Of a DNA stretch of 64,000 bases, positions 43,577 to 51,623 are shown piece after piece. The DNA is taken from NCBI RefSeq assembly GCF_029958925.1, contig NZ_CP124616.1, positions 2,666,001 through 2,730,000 on the forward strand, written 5' to 3'. Position 1 is the stretch's first letter, and each line of letters opens with the position of its first letter. Below the pieces are notes generated by a model, which saw only the letters and a list, made by a program, of their open reading frames with translations, did no database searches and was not told the origin of the DNA. The translations under genes and the position numbers were made by a program. This DNA comes from Tropicibacter oceani (GTDB lineage Bacteria; Pseudomonadota; Alphaproteobacteria; Rhodobacterales; Rhodobacteraceae).

Positions 43577-45237
43577 AACCGCTGTTCAGGATGCTTGTGC
43601 TGCTGGTGCGGGACGAACCGCGCGCTTTTGCCAGGGGGCTGGCGCTGGCGCTTGTCGTGCTGGTCATGGGGGTCGCGCTTTTGGCGCTGTCGGGCTGGTT
43701 CATCACCGCCGCGGCGGCAGCGGGCATGATCGGGCTGGGCACCGTGTTCAACGTCTTTGCGCCCTCGGCCATGGTCCGGTTCCTGGCGCTGGGGCGTACG
43801 GCGGCGCGCTATGGCGAGCGTCTGACAACCCATGACGCCACGCTGCGCGCCCTGTCGGCGCTGCGGCTGCGGTTGTTGCGGGCGGTGCTGAGCGCCCCTT
43901 ACCGACGCCTTGAACGGTTGCGGGCCAGCGTGTTCCTGAACCGGGTGACGGCGGATGTGGACGCGTTGGACGGCATGGCGCTGCGGCTGGTGCTGCCGGG
44001 TGCGGCGGGGCTTGCGGTGATCGCGCTGACCGGGCTGGCGGTTGCGGTGCTGGTCGCGCCGATCCTGGGGCTGGTCATCGTATTGGGCTATGGCGCGGCG
44101 CCCAGTTTGATTTTTTGGGTCGGGCAGCGGCTGGCCCGGACCCCGGGCCGGCGGTCCGAATCCGGCATGCAGGCCATGCGCAGCCGCCTGATCGACCTGA
44201 TCGCCGTGCGCGAGGACCTGATCGCCTTTGGCCGGGTGCAGCAGGCCCGCGCCGATGTCACCCGGGCAAGCGCATACCAGTCACAGGGCCAGGCCGCGCT
44301 GGAGCGGATCGAGCGGCAGACCGGGTTCTGGCTCGAGCTTGTCGGCTGGGTGGTTGTCGCCCTGACGCTTGGGATCGGCGCGGCGCGGGTGCAGGCGGGC
44401 GATATCACCGCAGCGCAGGCCGCCATCGGCATCTTTGCGGCCCTGGCCCTGTCCGAGGCGGTCGCCCCGGTGCGCCGCGCCCTGTCCGAGATTGGCCGCA
44501 TGCGCTCGGCGGCGCGGCGGATCGAACCGCTGCTGCAGCACCCTGCCCCCGCCCGGCCCGCGGATCCGGCCAGCAGCAAGGGCGGAGCGCTTGTCGCCGC
44601 CGGGCTGGTGGCCACGCGCGGTGGCCGCGCCGCGCCGCTGTTCGCGCCGCTGGATTTCACCCTGGTGCCGGGACAGACCGTTGCCCTGACCGGGCGCAGC
44701 GGTTGCGGCAAATCCACCGTGCTGCTGATGGCGGCCGGACAGATTGCGCCCTTTGCCGGGCAGCTGACGCTGGGCGGCGCACCCCTGCAGGCCATCGCCC
44801 CGGATCTGCGTGCGCAGACCATCGCCATGGTGCCGCAGCGCCATGCGCTGGTCGCCGGAAGCATTGCCCAGAACCTCAGGCTGGCCGATCCTTCTGCCAG
44901 TGACGCGGCGCTTTGGGCGGCGCTTGAGGCCGCGCAGCTTGCCGAGACGATCCACGCCCGGGGCGGGCTGGACGCGGCGCTGGGGTTTCGCGGCGCCGGG
45001 CTGTCGGGCGGCGAATCCCGCAGGCTGGTGCTGGCGCGCGCGTTGCTGCGCCGCCCTGCCCTGTTGCTGCTGGACGAGCCGACCGAGGGTCTGGATGCCC
45101 CGGTGGCCCGGCAGGTCCTGGCCGCCCTGCGCGCCGCCCTGCCGGATGCGGCGATCCTGATGGCCGCCCACCGCCCCGAAGAGGTCGCCTTTTCCGACCA
45201 GGTCGTGGCCCTGACCCCGCCGCGCCAGCCCGGCTGA
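43573..45237 (+). CDS. cydC: Cysteine/glutathione exporter subunit CydC
   Basis: 554-residue half ABC transporter, partner of CydD. The N-terminal helix VVLVMGVALLALSGWFITAA is typical of CydC. Walker A TGRSGCGKSTVLLMA, signature LSGGESRRLVLARALLRRPA, Walker B LLLLDEPTEGLD. Start overlaps the cydD stop. A 122-base promoter region separates it from cydA. Confidence 0.95.
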   Translation: MKPLFRMLVLLVRDEPRAFARGLALALVVLVMGVALLALSGWFITAAAAAGMIGLGTVFNVFAPSAMVRFLALGRTAARYGERLTTHDATLRALSALRLRLLRAVLSAPYRRLERLRASVFLNRVTADVDALDGMALRLVLPGAAGLAVIALTGLAVAVLVAPILGLVIVLGYGAAPSLIFWVGQRLARTPGRRSESGMQAMRSRLIDLIAVREDLIAFGRVQQARADVTRASAYQSQGQAALERIERQTGFWLELVGWVVVALTLGIGAARVQAGDITAAQAAIGIFAALALSEAVAPVRRALSEIGRMRSAARRIEPLLQHPAPARPADPASSKGGALVAAGLVATRGGRAAPLFAPLDFTLVPGQTVALTGRSGCGKSTVLLMAAGQIAPFAGQLTLGGAPLQAIAPDLRAQTIAMVPQRHALVAGSIAQNLRLADPSASDAALWAALEAAQLAETIHARGGLDAALGFRGAGLSGGESRRLVLARALLRRPALLLLDEPTEGLDAPVARQVLAALRAALPDAAILMAAHRPEEVAFSDQVVALTPPRQPG

Positions 45238-45247
45238 ATTAATCTGT

Positions 45248-45331
45248 ATCTGTGATATGGGTTTTTGACCCAGATCAAATAACACATCCATGAATCAGCA
45301 TATGTAGGCGATAATCCACATCACAGATGTG
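45248..45331 (+). promoter_or_regulatory. cydA promoter: two ATCACAGAT-type dyads and an FNR box
   Basis: TATCTGTGATA (45247-45257) and CACATCACAGATGTG (45317-45331) are perfect dyads around the same 9-base core that occurs before cydD (ATCACAGAT or its complement). Between them lies TTGACCCAGATCAA (45265-45278), an FNR box. The second dyad lies 29 bases before the cydA ATG and would block transcription or initiation if occupied. The neighbouring NsrR-like Rrf2 protein is the inferred ligand. Confidence 0.7.
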
Positions 45332-45359
45332 TCTTATCAACTGTTTCAAGGAGTCCCCA

Positions 45360-46973
45360 ATGGAGATCGGACTGGTCGAGCTGTCGCGCATGCAATTCGC
45401 GCTGACCGCCATGTATCACTTTCTCTTCGTGCCGCTGACGCTGGGTCTGTCGATCCTCGTTGCCATCATGGAGACCGTCTATGTCATGACCGGCCGCCCG
45501 ATCTGGCGGCAGATGACGAAATTCTGGGGCACGCTGTTCGGCATCAACTTTGTGCTGGGCGTCGCCACCGGGATCACCATGGAATTCCAGTTCGGCATGA
45601 ACTGGAGCTATTACAGCCACTATGTCGGCGACATCTTCGGCGCGCCGCTGGCCATCGAAGGGCTGATGGCCTTTTTCCTCGAAGCCACCTTTGTCGGGCT
45701 GTTTTTCTTTGGCTGGGACAAGCTGAGCCGCGTCCAGCACATGGTGGTGGCCTGGCTGGTCGCCATCGGGTCGAACTTTTCGGCGCTGTGGATCCTGATC
45801 GCCAACGGCTGGATGCAGAACCCGGTGGGCGCCCAGTTCAACCCCGACACCATGCGGATGGAGATGACCTCGTTCTTTGATGTGCTGTTCAACGAAGTGG
45901 CGCAGGCCAAGTTCGTGCACACGGTATCGGCGGGCTATGTCACTGCCTCGGTCTTTGTGCTGGGGGTTTCGGCGCTGTACCTGATCCAGGACCGGCACCG
46001 CGACCTGGCGCGTCGTTCGATCGCCGTGGCGTCGGCCTTTGGGCTGGCGGCAGCGCTGTCGGTGGTCGTGCTGGGGGACGAATCCGGCTATTCGGCCAGC
46101 CACACCCAAAAGATGAAGCTGGCCGCGATCGAGGCGATGTGGGAAACCCACGACGCCCCTGCCCCCTTTACCGCCGTCGGCTTTCCCGACCAGGCCGCCC
46201 GCGAGACGCATTACGCCGTCGAAATTCCCTGGGCGATGGGCCTGATCGGCACACGCAGCCTGAACACGGAAATCCCCGGCATCAACGACCTGGTCGCCGA
46301 AGCCGAGGACCGCATCCGCGACGGGCTGATCGCCTATGACGCGCTGATGACCATCCGCGAACAGCGCGAGGACACCGCGCAATCGGTACGAAGCACCTTC
46401 GAGGCGCATTCCGAGAACCTGGGCTTTGCGCTGCTGCTCAAACGCTATGTCGACGATCCGCGCGACGCGACCGAGGCGCAGATCAAGATGGCCGCCGATG
46501 ACACCGTGCCGGGCGTGGCGCCGCTGTTCTGGGCCTTCCGTCTGATGGTGGCGCTTGGCTTCAGCTTCATCGCGGTCATGGCCTATTTCTTCTACCGGGC
46601 CTCGTTCCGGCAGATGCAATTCCCGCGCTGGTCGCTTTATGCCGCCGTCGCCATCATCCCGACCCCCTGGATCGCCGCCGAGCTGGGCTGGTTCGTGGCC
46701 GAATTCGGCCGCCAGCCCTGGACCGTCGACGGCGTTCTGCCCACCGCGCTGAGCGCCTCGCATCTGAGCATCATGGATCTGCTGATCACCCTGGCCGGCT
46801 TCATCGCCTTCTACTCGGTGCTCTTCGTGATCGAGATGAGCCTGATGGTGAAATACATCCGCAAGGGCCCGTTCCTGGACGTGGATGAAACCAACGCCTG
46901 GATGCAACGGCACGAGACGCGCCTGCGCCGCGATGCCGGTGACACCGCGCTTGCTGCCACCCCTGCGGAGTAA
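45360..46973 (+). CDS. cydA: Cytochrome bd ubiquinol oxidase subunit I
   Basis: 537-residue membrane subunit that oxidises quinol and carries hemes b558, b595 and d. Axial-ligand His20 in LTAMYHFLFVPLTLGLS, the segments FVLGVATGITMEFQFGMNWS and VGDIFGAPLAIEGLMAFFLE, and the Q-loop-end motif EFGRQPWTVDG (about 447-457) are all present. AAGGAG precedes ATG 45360; the ATG at 45327 lies inside the operator region. A high-affinity oxidase insensitive to sulfide and tolerant of NO. Confidence 0.97.
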   Translation: MEIGLVELSRMQFALTAMYHFLFVPLTLGLSILVAIMETVYVMTGRPIWRQMTKFWGTLFGINFVLGVATGITMEFQFGMNWSYYSHYVGDIFGAPLAIEGLMAFFLEATFVGLFFFGWDKLSRVQHMVVAWLVAIGSNFSALWILIANGWMQNPVGAQFNPDTMRMEMTSFFDVLFNEVAQAKFVHTVSAGYVTASVFVLGVSALYLIQDRHRDLARRSIAVASAFGLAAALSVVVLGDESGYSASHTQKMKLAAIEAMWETHDAPAPFTAVGFPDQAARETHYAVEIPWAMGLIGTRSLNTEIPGINDLVAEAEDRIRDGLIAYDALMTIREQREDTAQSVRSTFEAHSENLGFALLLKRYVDDPRDATEAQIKMAADDTVPGVAPLFWAFRLMVALGFSFIAVMAYFFYRASFRQMQFPRWSLYAAVAIIPTPWIAAELGWFVAEFGRQPWTVDGVLPTALSASHLSIMDLLITLAGFIAFYSVLFVIEMSLMVKYIRKGPFLDVDETNAWMQRHETRLRRDAGDTALAATPAE

Positions 46974-46979
46974 AGACCG

Positions 46980-48140
46980 ATGATCCTTTATGAACTGATC
47001 GACTATGACATCCTGCGCGTGATCTGGTGGACGCTTCTGGGCGTGCTGCTGATCGGATTTGCCCTGACCGACGGGTTCGACATGGGGGTTGGCGCGCTGC
47101 TGCCCTTTGTCGCCAGGACCGATATCGAACGCCGCGTGGCGATCAACACCGTCGGCCCGGTCTGGGAAGGCAACCAGGTGTGGTTCATCCTGGGGGGCGG
47201 CGCGATCTTTGCCGCCTGGCCGCCGCTTTATGCGGTCAGCTTTTCGGGCTTTTACCTGGCGATGTTCGTGGTGCTGGCCGCCTTCATCGTGCGCCCCGTG
47301 GCCTTCAAGTACCGCTCAAAGCGGCCCGATCCGGCCTGGCGCGCGCGCTGGGACTGGGCGCTGTTCGCCGGCGGGGCGGTTCCGGCGCTGCTGTTCGGGG
47401 TGGCGGTCGGCAACGTGCTGCTGGGCGTGCCTTTCTACCTGACCGAAGACCTGATGCCGATGTATCCGGGCAATTTCGCCATCAAGTTCCTTGGCCTGCT
47501 GCGGCCCTTTGCGCTGCTGGCGGGGGTGGTGTCGCTGTCGATGCTGCTGATGCATGGCGCGGCCTGGCTGTCGCTCAAGGCCGAAGGCCCGGTGGCGGCG
47601 CGCGCCCGTGCCATCGGCACCCGCGCCGGGATCGTCGCGGCGGCGGGCTATGCGCTGGCCGGGCTGTGGCTGGCGACCGGGATCGACGGCTTTGCCCTGG
47701 GCGAGGTGGCGGCCAATGGCCCGTCCAACCCGCTGTATTCGCAGGTGACGCGCGGCGGGTCCTGGCTGGCCGCCTATGCGGACCGTCCCTGGATCGCCAT
47801 TGCCCCTGCCCTTGGGTTCCTCGGGATCGGTCTGGCCGTGATGGGCCTGCGCGCCGGACGCGAGGTGTCGACCCTCTTGTGGTCCAAGCTGGGGATCTTC
47901 GGGATCATCGCCTCGGTCGGGTTGACCATGTTCCCCTTCATCCTGCCTTCGACGCTGGACCCCAACAGTTCGCTGACGGTGTGGGATGCCTCGTCGTCGC
48001 ACCAGACGCTGTTCATCATGCTGGTGGTCACGGCGATCTTCATGCCGCTGATCCTGCTTTACACCGCCTGGGTCTACAAGGTGCTGTGGGGCAAGGTCAC
48101 CGAGGCCCAAGTCACTGAAAACCCTGACACTGTTTACTGA
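46980..48140 (+). CDS. cydB: Cytochrome bd ubiquinol oxidase subunit II
   Basis: 386-residue partner of CydA with about eight helices. Conserved ILRVIWWTLLGVLLIGFALT, DGFDMGVGALLPFV, TVGPVWEGNQVWFILGGGAI and ASSSHQTLFIMLVVT. Only 6 bases separate it from cydA, so the two are co-translated. Length as in E. coli CydB (379). Confidence 0.97.
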   Translation: MILYELIDYDILRVIWWTLLGVLLIGFALTDGFDMGVGALLPFVARTDIERRVAINTVGPVWEGNQVWFILGGGAIFAAWPPLYAVSFSGFYLAMFVVLAAFIVRPVAFKYRSKRPDPAWRARWDWALFAGGAVPALLFGVAVGNVLLGVPFYLTEDLMPMYPGNFAIKFLGLLRPFALLAGVVSLSMLLMHGAAWLSLKAEGPVAARARAIGTRAGIVAAAGYALAGLWLATGIDGFALGEVAANGPSNPLYSQVTRGGSWLAAYADRPWIAIAPALGFLGIGLAVMGLRAGREVSTLLWSKLGIFGIIASVGLTMFPFILPSTLDPNSSLTVWDASSSHQTLFIMLVVTAIFMPLILLYTAWVYKVLWGKVTEAQVTENPDTVY

Positions 48141-48154
48141 AGGAGACACCTGGA

Positions 48155-48292
48155 ATGTGGTATTTCGCCTGGCTTCTTGGACTGCCGCTTGCCGCGATGT
48201 TCGCCGTGCTGAACGCGATCTGGCTGGAAATGCGCACCGATGCCTGCCTGTCCGACGAAGGGGACTGCCCGATCGGCGAACACAGGCACTGA
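48155..48292 (+). CDS. cydX: Cytochrome bd small subunit CydX
   Basis: 45 residues. Begins MWYFAWLLGLPLAAMFAVLN, one transmembrane helix with the conserved W-Y-F-A-W-L-L-G head of CydX, then a short Cys-containing tail (TDACLSDEGDCPIGEHRH). AGGAG (48141-48145) precedes it, 14 bases after cydB. CydX stabilises the heme sites of cytochrome bd. The tail with two cysteines is longer than in E. coli CydX (37 residues). Confidence 0.93.
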   Translation: MWYFAWLLGLPLAAMFAVLNAIWLEMRTDACLSDEGDCPIGEHRH

Positions 48293-48320
48293 CACGCGGG
48301 GGGCATCCCTTCCGCCCTCC

Positions 48321-48366
48321 GTGTCGGCGGGGGCCCGGGCCGGGCCTGGGCCCCCGTCACCGACAC
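48321..48366 (+). terminator. Large hairpin downstream of cydX
   Basis: GTGTCGG (48321-48327) pairs with CCGACAC (48360-48366), and inside it CGGGGGCCC (48328-48336) with GGGCCCCCG (48348-48356), a bulge of three on one side. It makes about 16 base pairs. No T run follows; instead a CTGACA tandem repeat begins. It could terminate, attenuate or protect the cyd transcript. Confidence 0.5.
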
Positions 48367-48395
48367 AGACACTGACACTGACACTGACACTGACA
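48366..48395 (+). repeat. Hexanucleotide tandem repeat (CTGACA)4 plus one variant unit
   Basis: Four perfect CTGACA units (48372-48395) preceded by one CAGACA unit (48366-48371), located 36 bases before the DsrE-like start codon, directly after the large hairpin. Unit number in such repeats can change by slippage and would alter promoter or leader spacing here. Confidence 0.85.
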
Positions 48396-48431
48396 CCGCA
48401 GTTTTACACATCCTGGAAAAGGAACACCGTG

Positions 48432-48869
48432 ATGAAAACCCTCGTACTTGCCGCCTGTACCGCCCTGTCTCTGGCCGGCGCAGCCCAGGCCCAGCAGGCC
48501 CCCGAAACGCTGGTCACCATCCTGACCGCCCCCGAACCGCAGACCCAGCTGATGGCCATGGTCCTGGCCATGCAGGCCGCCGAACAGGGCGCGGCGCCGC
48601 ATATCCTGCTGTGCGGTCCGGCCGGCGACCTGGCGCTCAGGGACGCGCCCGCCTCGGCCACCGCGCCGCAGCCGCCGCGCGACATGAGCCCCCAGGGCCT
48701 GCTGACCAAGATCGCCGCCATGCCCGGCGCCAAGGTCGAGGTCTGCGCCATCTACCTGCCCGCCAAGGGCGCACAACCCGATGTGCTGCTGGACGGCGTG
48801 GGTGTTGCCCAGCCGCCCGCGATGGCGGCGGCGATGATCGCGCCGAACGCCCGCATCGCCAGCTACTGA
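48432..48869 (+). CDS. Periplasmic DsrE-like protein
   Basis: 145 residues. Signal peptide MKTLVLAACTALSLAGAAQA, then a DsrE/DsrF-like fold (TLVTILTAPEPQTQLMAMVL, ILLCGPAGDLAL, VEVCAIYLPAKG) with cysteines in LLCG and EVCAIY. DsrE proteins carry or transfer sulfur. Its position between cydX and an SQR-like gene fits sulfide/sulfane-sulfur handling in the periplasm. ATG 48432 is chosen; an adjacent GTG at 48429 is possible. Confidence 0.78.
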   Translation: MKTLVLAACTALSLAGAAQAQQAPETLVTILTAPEPQTQLMAMVLAMQAAEQGAAPHILLCGPAGDLALRDAPASATAPQPPRDMSPQGLLTKIAAMPGAKVEVCAIYLPAKGAQPDVLLDGVGVAQPPAMAAAMIAPNARIASY

Positions 48870-48877
48870 AGGCCCGC

Positions 48878-48905
48878 GCCCGCCTGCCCCCGGTGGCAGG
48901 CGGGC
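48878..48905 (+). promoter_or_regulatory. Perfect 11-bp hairpin between dsrE-like and sqr-like genes
   Basis: GCCCGCCTGCC (48878-48888) pairs with GGCAGGCGGGC (48895-48905), loop of six. No T tract. It may reduce read-through or set different mRNA levels for the two genes. Confidence 0.5.
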
Positions 48906-48945
48906 CGCAGCCTTCGACACTTTGACGCCAAGGGAAGGGAATACC

Positions 48946-50271
48946 ATGGATATCAAACCGTACGGACTTAGCAAACTGAACAGACGCCAGCTGCTGACGC
49001 TGGCGGCCGGGGGCACGGCCCTTGCCGCAACAGGCGCGGCCAGCCCGGCGCAGGCGCGCATCGCCACCAAGGCCCGCATCGTGATCATCGGCGCAGGCGC
49101 CGGGGGGACGGCGCTGGCAAACCGGCTGGTCACCCGGCTTGAGGGCGCGCAGATCACCCTGATCGACCCGCGTGTCGAACACCTGTACCAGCCCGGCCTT
49201 TCGCTGGTGGCCGCGGGCCTGAAACCGGCGGATTACGTGGTGTCGAAAACCACCGACTGGCTGCCCGATGGCGTCACCCTGATCGCCCAGGCCGCCGCCG
49301 CGATCGACCCCGAGGCCAAAACCGTCGATACCGCTGACGGGCAATCCCTGCCCTATGATTTCCTGGTTCTGGCCCCCGGTCTGGTGCTGGACCATGACGC
49401 AATCGAGGGTTTCTCGCTGGACATGGTCGGGCAGAACGGGATCGGCGCGCTTTATGCCGGGCCGCGCTATGCGGAGGCCACCTGGAAGGCGGCGCAGGCC
49501 TACACCGAAACCGGCGGCGTCGGTCTGTTCACCCGCCCCGCGACCGAAATGAAATGCGCCGGGGCGCCGCTCAAGCATACCTTCCTGATCGAGGACATCG
49601 CCCGCAGCGCCGGCACGCGCGGCAAGCTGGACGTGCACTACATGGCCAACAACGACAGCCTGTTCGGCGTGCCCATCGTGTCGGAAAAGGTGCGCATGCT
49701 GTTCGGCGATCGTGGCATCACCCCGGCCTATTCCCATGTGCTGCGCGCCATCGACGCTGGCGCCCGCACCGCCACCTTTGACACCCCCACCGGCAGCGTC
49801 ACGCGCGATTACGACTATATCCACGTCATCCCGCCGCAACGCGCCCCCGATGTGATCCGCCAGTCCGGGCTGAGCTGGGCCGACAAATGGACCGATCAGG
49901 GCTGGGTCGAATGCGACAAGGCCAGCCTGCGCCACCTGCGCCACGATACCATCTGGGCGCTGGGCGACGTGGCTGGCGTGCCCAAGGGCAAGACCGCCGC
50001 GTCGGTCAAATGGCAGGTGCCGGTGGTCGAGGACGGTCTGATCGCCGCCATAGAAGGCCGCGAGCCGACCCAGACCTACAACGGCTATACCTCTTGCCCG
50101 ATGATCACCCGCGTCGGCCGCGCCATGCTGGTGGAGTTCGATTACAACAACAACCTCACCCCGTCCTTCCCGGGCATCATCGCCCCGCTGGAAGAGCTGT
50201 GGATCAGCTGGCTGATGAAGGAAGTGGCGCTGAAGGCCACCTACAACGCCATGTTGCGCGGCCGCGCATAA
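48946..50271 (+). CDS. Sulfide:quinone oxidoreductase-like flavoprotein with Tat leader
   Basis: 441 residues. Twin-arginine leader (KLNRRQLLTLAAGGTALAAT), then an FAD-binding Rossmann fold (RIVIIGAGAGGTALANRLVT) and SQR/FCSD-like segments: DPRVEHLYQPGLSLVAAGL, YDFLVLAPGLVLD, CAGAPLKHTFLIED, TIWALGDVAGVPKGKT, TSCPMITRVGRAMLVEFDYN. Cysteines in KCAGAPLK and TSCPMI correspond to the redox-active pair of SQR. It would oxidise sulfide to sulfane sulfur and reduce quinone. The Tat leader predicts periplasmic action. Cytochrome bd, just upstream, could reoxidise the quinol without sulfide inhibition. Confidence 0.85.
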   Translation: MDIKPYGLSKLNRRQLLTLAAGGTALAATGAASPAQARIATKARIVIIGAGAGGTALANRLVTRLEGAQITLIDPRVEHLYQPGLSLVAAGLKPADYVVSKTTDWLPDGVTLIAQAAAAIDPEAKTVDTADGQSLPYDFLVLAPGLVLDHDAIEGFSLDMVGQNGIGALYAGPRYAEATWKAAQAYTETGGVGLFTRPATEMKCAGAPLKHTFLIEDIARSAGTRGKLDVHYMANNDSLFGVPIVSEKVRMLFGDRGITPAYSHVLRAIDAGARTATFDTPTGSVTRDYDYIHVIPPQRAPDVIRQSGLSWADKWTDQGWVECDKASLRHLRHDTIWALGDVAGVPKGKTAASVKWQVPVVEDGLIAAIEGREPTQTYNGYTSCPMITRVGRAMLVEFDYNNNLTPSFPGIIAPLEELWISWLMKEVALKATYNAMLRGRA

Positions 50272-50283
50272 AGGAGAGAGCAC

Positions 50284-50640
50284 ATGAAAGATCTGACATT
50301 CTGGACCATCCTTGCGGTATTCGAGGAAATCTTTGGCCGCGGGCTGTTCTGGGCCATGGTGGTGGCCGCAGTGCTGGTGACGCTGGCCTATATCTACGTG
50401 CTGATCCGCGATCACAGCATTTCGTGGCGCAAGTTCCTGCTGGCGCAGCTGTCGATGCCCTTTGGCGCCGTCGCGGCGGTCTGGTTCGTGCTGGCGGTGA
50501 CCAATTCACGCCTGAGCAATCTTGGCGGGCCGGTGGACGTGATCGTCTTTCTTGGCATTGCCGCCGCCGGGGCCGTCGGCACCGCGATCCTGGTCTACAC
50601 CGCGCAATCGCTGTTCCTGCGCAGACCCCCGTCGGCCTAG
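50284..50640 (+). CDS. Small membrane protein of the cyd-sqr locus
   Basis: 118 residues with three predicted helices (LFWAMVVAAVLVTLAYIYVL, FGAVAAVWFVLAVT, VIVFLGIAAAGAVGTAILVY). It starts 12 bases after the SQR-like gene with an AAGGAGAG site, so it is in the same operon. It resembles DUF5368-type small membrane proteins of Rhodobacterales, from memory only. A role as membrane anchor or quinone-site partner of the Tat-exported flavoprotein is possible. Confidence 0.7.
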   Translation: MKDLTFWTILAVFEEIFGRGLFWAMVVAAVLVTLAYIYVLIRDHSISWRKFLLAQLSMPFGAVAAVWFVLAVTNSRLSNLGGPVDVIVFLGIAAAGAVGTAILVYTAQSLFLRRPPSA

Positions 50641-50646
50641 GCAGGT

Positions 50647-50680
50647 CGGCCCGCCGGGGTGCTGGCGGGCCGCATTCCTT
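50647..50680 (+). terminator. Hairpin at the end of the cyd-sqr operon
   Basis: CGGCCCGCC (50647-50655) pairs with GGCGGGCCG (50664-50672), followed by ATTCCTTT. Stem strong, T tract short. Confidence 0.55.
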
Positions 50681-50772
50681 TGCCGGTTTCGCCCTGCCGC
50701 GCCTTGCGGGCACTTCCCTTTGGGCGCTGTCTCGGCTAGGCCCAAAGCGTGGCAATGCAAGCGAGACAGCCG

Positions 50773-51207
50773 ATGAAAACCATCTATGTTCTGAACGGCC
50801 CCAACCTGAACCTGCTGGGCAAGCGTCAACCCGAGATCTACGGCCATGACACGCTGGACGATGTCGAACGGCTGTGCCAGAGCGTCGCGCACGACGGCTT
50901 TGCCATCCGCCAGCTGCAATCGAACCACGAAGGCCAGATCGTCGACTGGATCCACGAAGCCCGCGAAGACGGCTGTGGTATCGTCATCAATGCCGGGGCT
51001 TACACGCATACCTCGGTGGCCATCCTGGACGCGCTGAACACCTTTGACGGTCCGGTGATCGAGGTGCACATCAGCCAGGTGCACAAGCGCGAAAGCTTTC
51101 GCCACCATTCCTATATCTCGATGCGCGCCGATGGGGTGATCGCGGGGCTGGGGCTGGAAGGCTATGCCGCCGCCGTCCGCCGCATCTGCCAGTTGACCCA
51201 AGGTTGA
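50773..51207 (+). CDS. aroQ: 3-dehydroquinate dehydratase, type II
   Basis: 144-residue shikimate-pathway enzyme. Signature [20 protein letters not shown] at the N-terminus with the catalytic Tyr/Arg loop, [28 protein letters not shown] and [20 protein letters not shown]. The dodecameric type II fold is about this size. ATG 50773 is chosen over 50749, which adds residues not found in the family. Confidence 0.97.
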   Translation: MKTIYVLNGPNLNLLGKRQPEIYGHDTLDDVERLCQSVAHDGFAIRQLQSNHEGQIVDWIHEAREDGCGIVINAGAYTHTSVAILDALNTFDGPVIEVHISQVHKRESFRHHSYISMRADGVIAGLGLEGYAAAVRRICQLTQG

Positions 51208-51223
51208 CGCAGGTGATGCAGCG

Positions 51224-51277
51224 CCCGGGGTAACGGCGACGGAGCGCCGGGCTGAAAGCCCGGCCTACATCCCCGGG
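51224..51277 (+). repeat. REP-like palindromic element
   Basis: Nested palindrome: outer CCCGGGG (51224-51230) / CCCCGGG (51271-51277), inner GCCGGGCT (51246-51253) / AGCCCGGC (51257-51264) with a GAA loop, followed by CTACAT. The CCGGGCTGAAAGCCCGG core is of the REP type often scattered in proteobacterial genomes. It lies just after aroQ. No second copy is in the window. Confidence 0.55.
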
Positions 51278-51323
51278 TCAAGGGCTGTGTCAAGACGAGC
51301 GGAATGGGCGCGCCGGTGCCGGG

Positions 51324-51494
51324 CTAGTGCTTTTCGGGGTCGAATTCGCCTTCGTGCCCAAAGCTTTGCTTGTTGGCGGCTTTCTGCGCCGCGATTTCAC
51401 TGGCCGAGGCACCGTTTTCGGTCATCCTGGTGATGATCTCGTTGGCCTTGGCCTTGTGGCGGGCGTCCATGTCTTTTTGCTGATTGTCTGTCAT
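51324..51494 (-). CDS. Small charged protein, 56 residues
   Basis: Short reading frame MTDNQQKDMDARHKAKANEI continuing to GHEGEFDPEKH and a TAG stop. It is highly charged, helical in prospect, with no signal peptide or cysteine. AAGGA lies upstream of ATG 51494. Codon use is GC-typical for the genome. I do not recognise it. It sits between aroQ (convergent) and phoB (same strand, upstream). Confidence 0.65.
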   Translation of the reverse strand: MTDNQQKDMDARHKAKANEIITRMTENGASASEIAAQKAANKQSFGHEGEFDPEKH

Positions 51495-51623
51495 ATCCGG
51501 GGTCCTTGTTCGCGTGTCTGCCGCCGGTCAGTGCACCCAACCGGGGCCAAGCAAGTGGATATTGGCAGAGCGCCACCATGGGCGTCTTTGATCGGGGTTA
51601 ATCGCCGGGCGCGCGCCCCTCCA

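Noticed and set aside
48240-48431. Upstream extension of the DsrE-like frame through the CTGACA repeat
   Set aside because: It would encode a Thr-Leu repeat before a perfect signal peptide; the ATG at 48432 is the sensible start.
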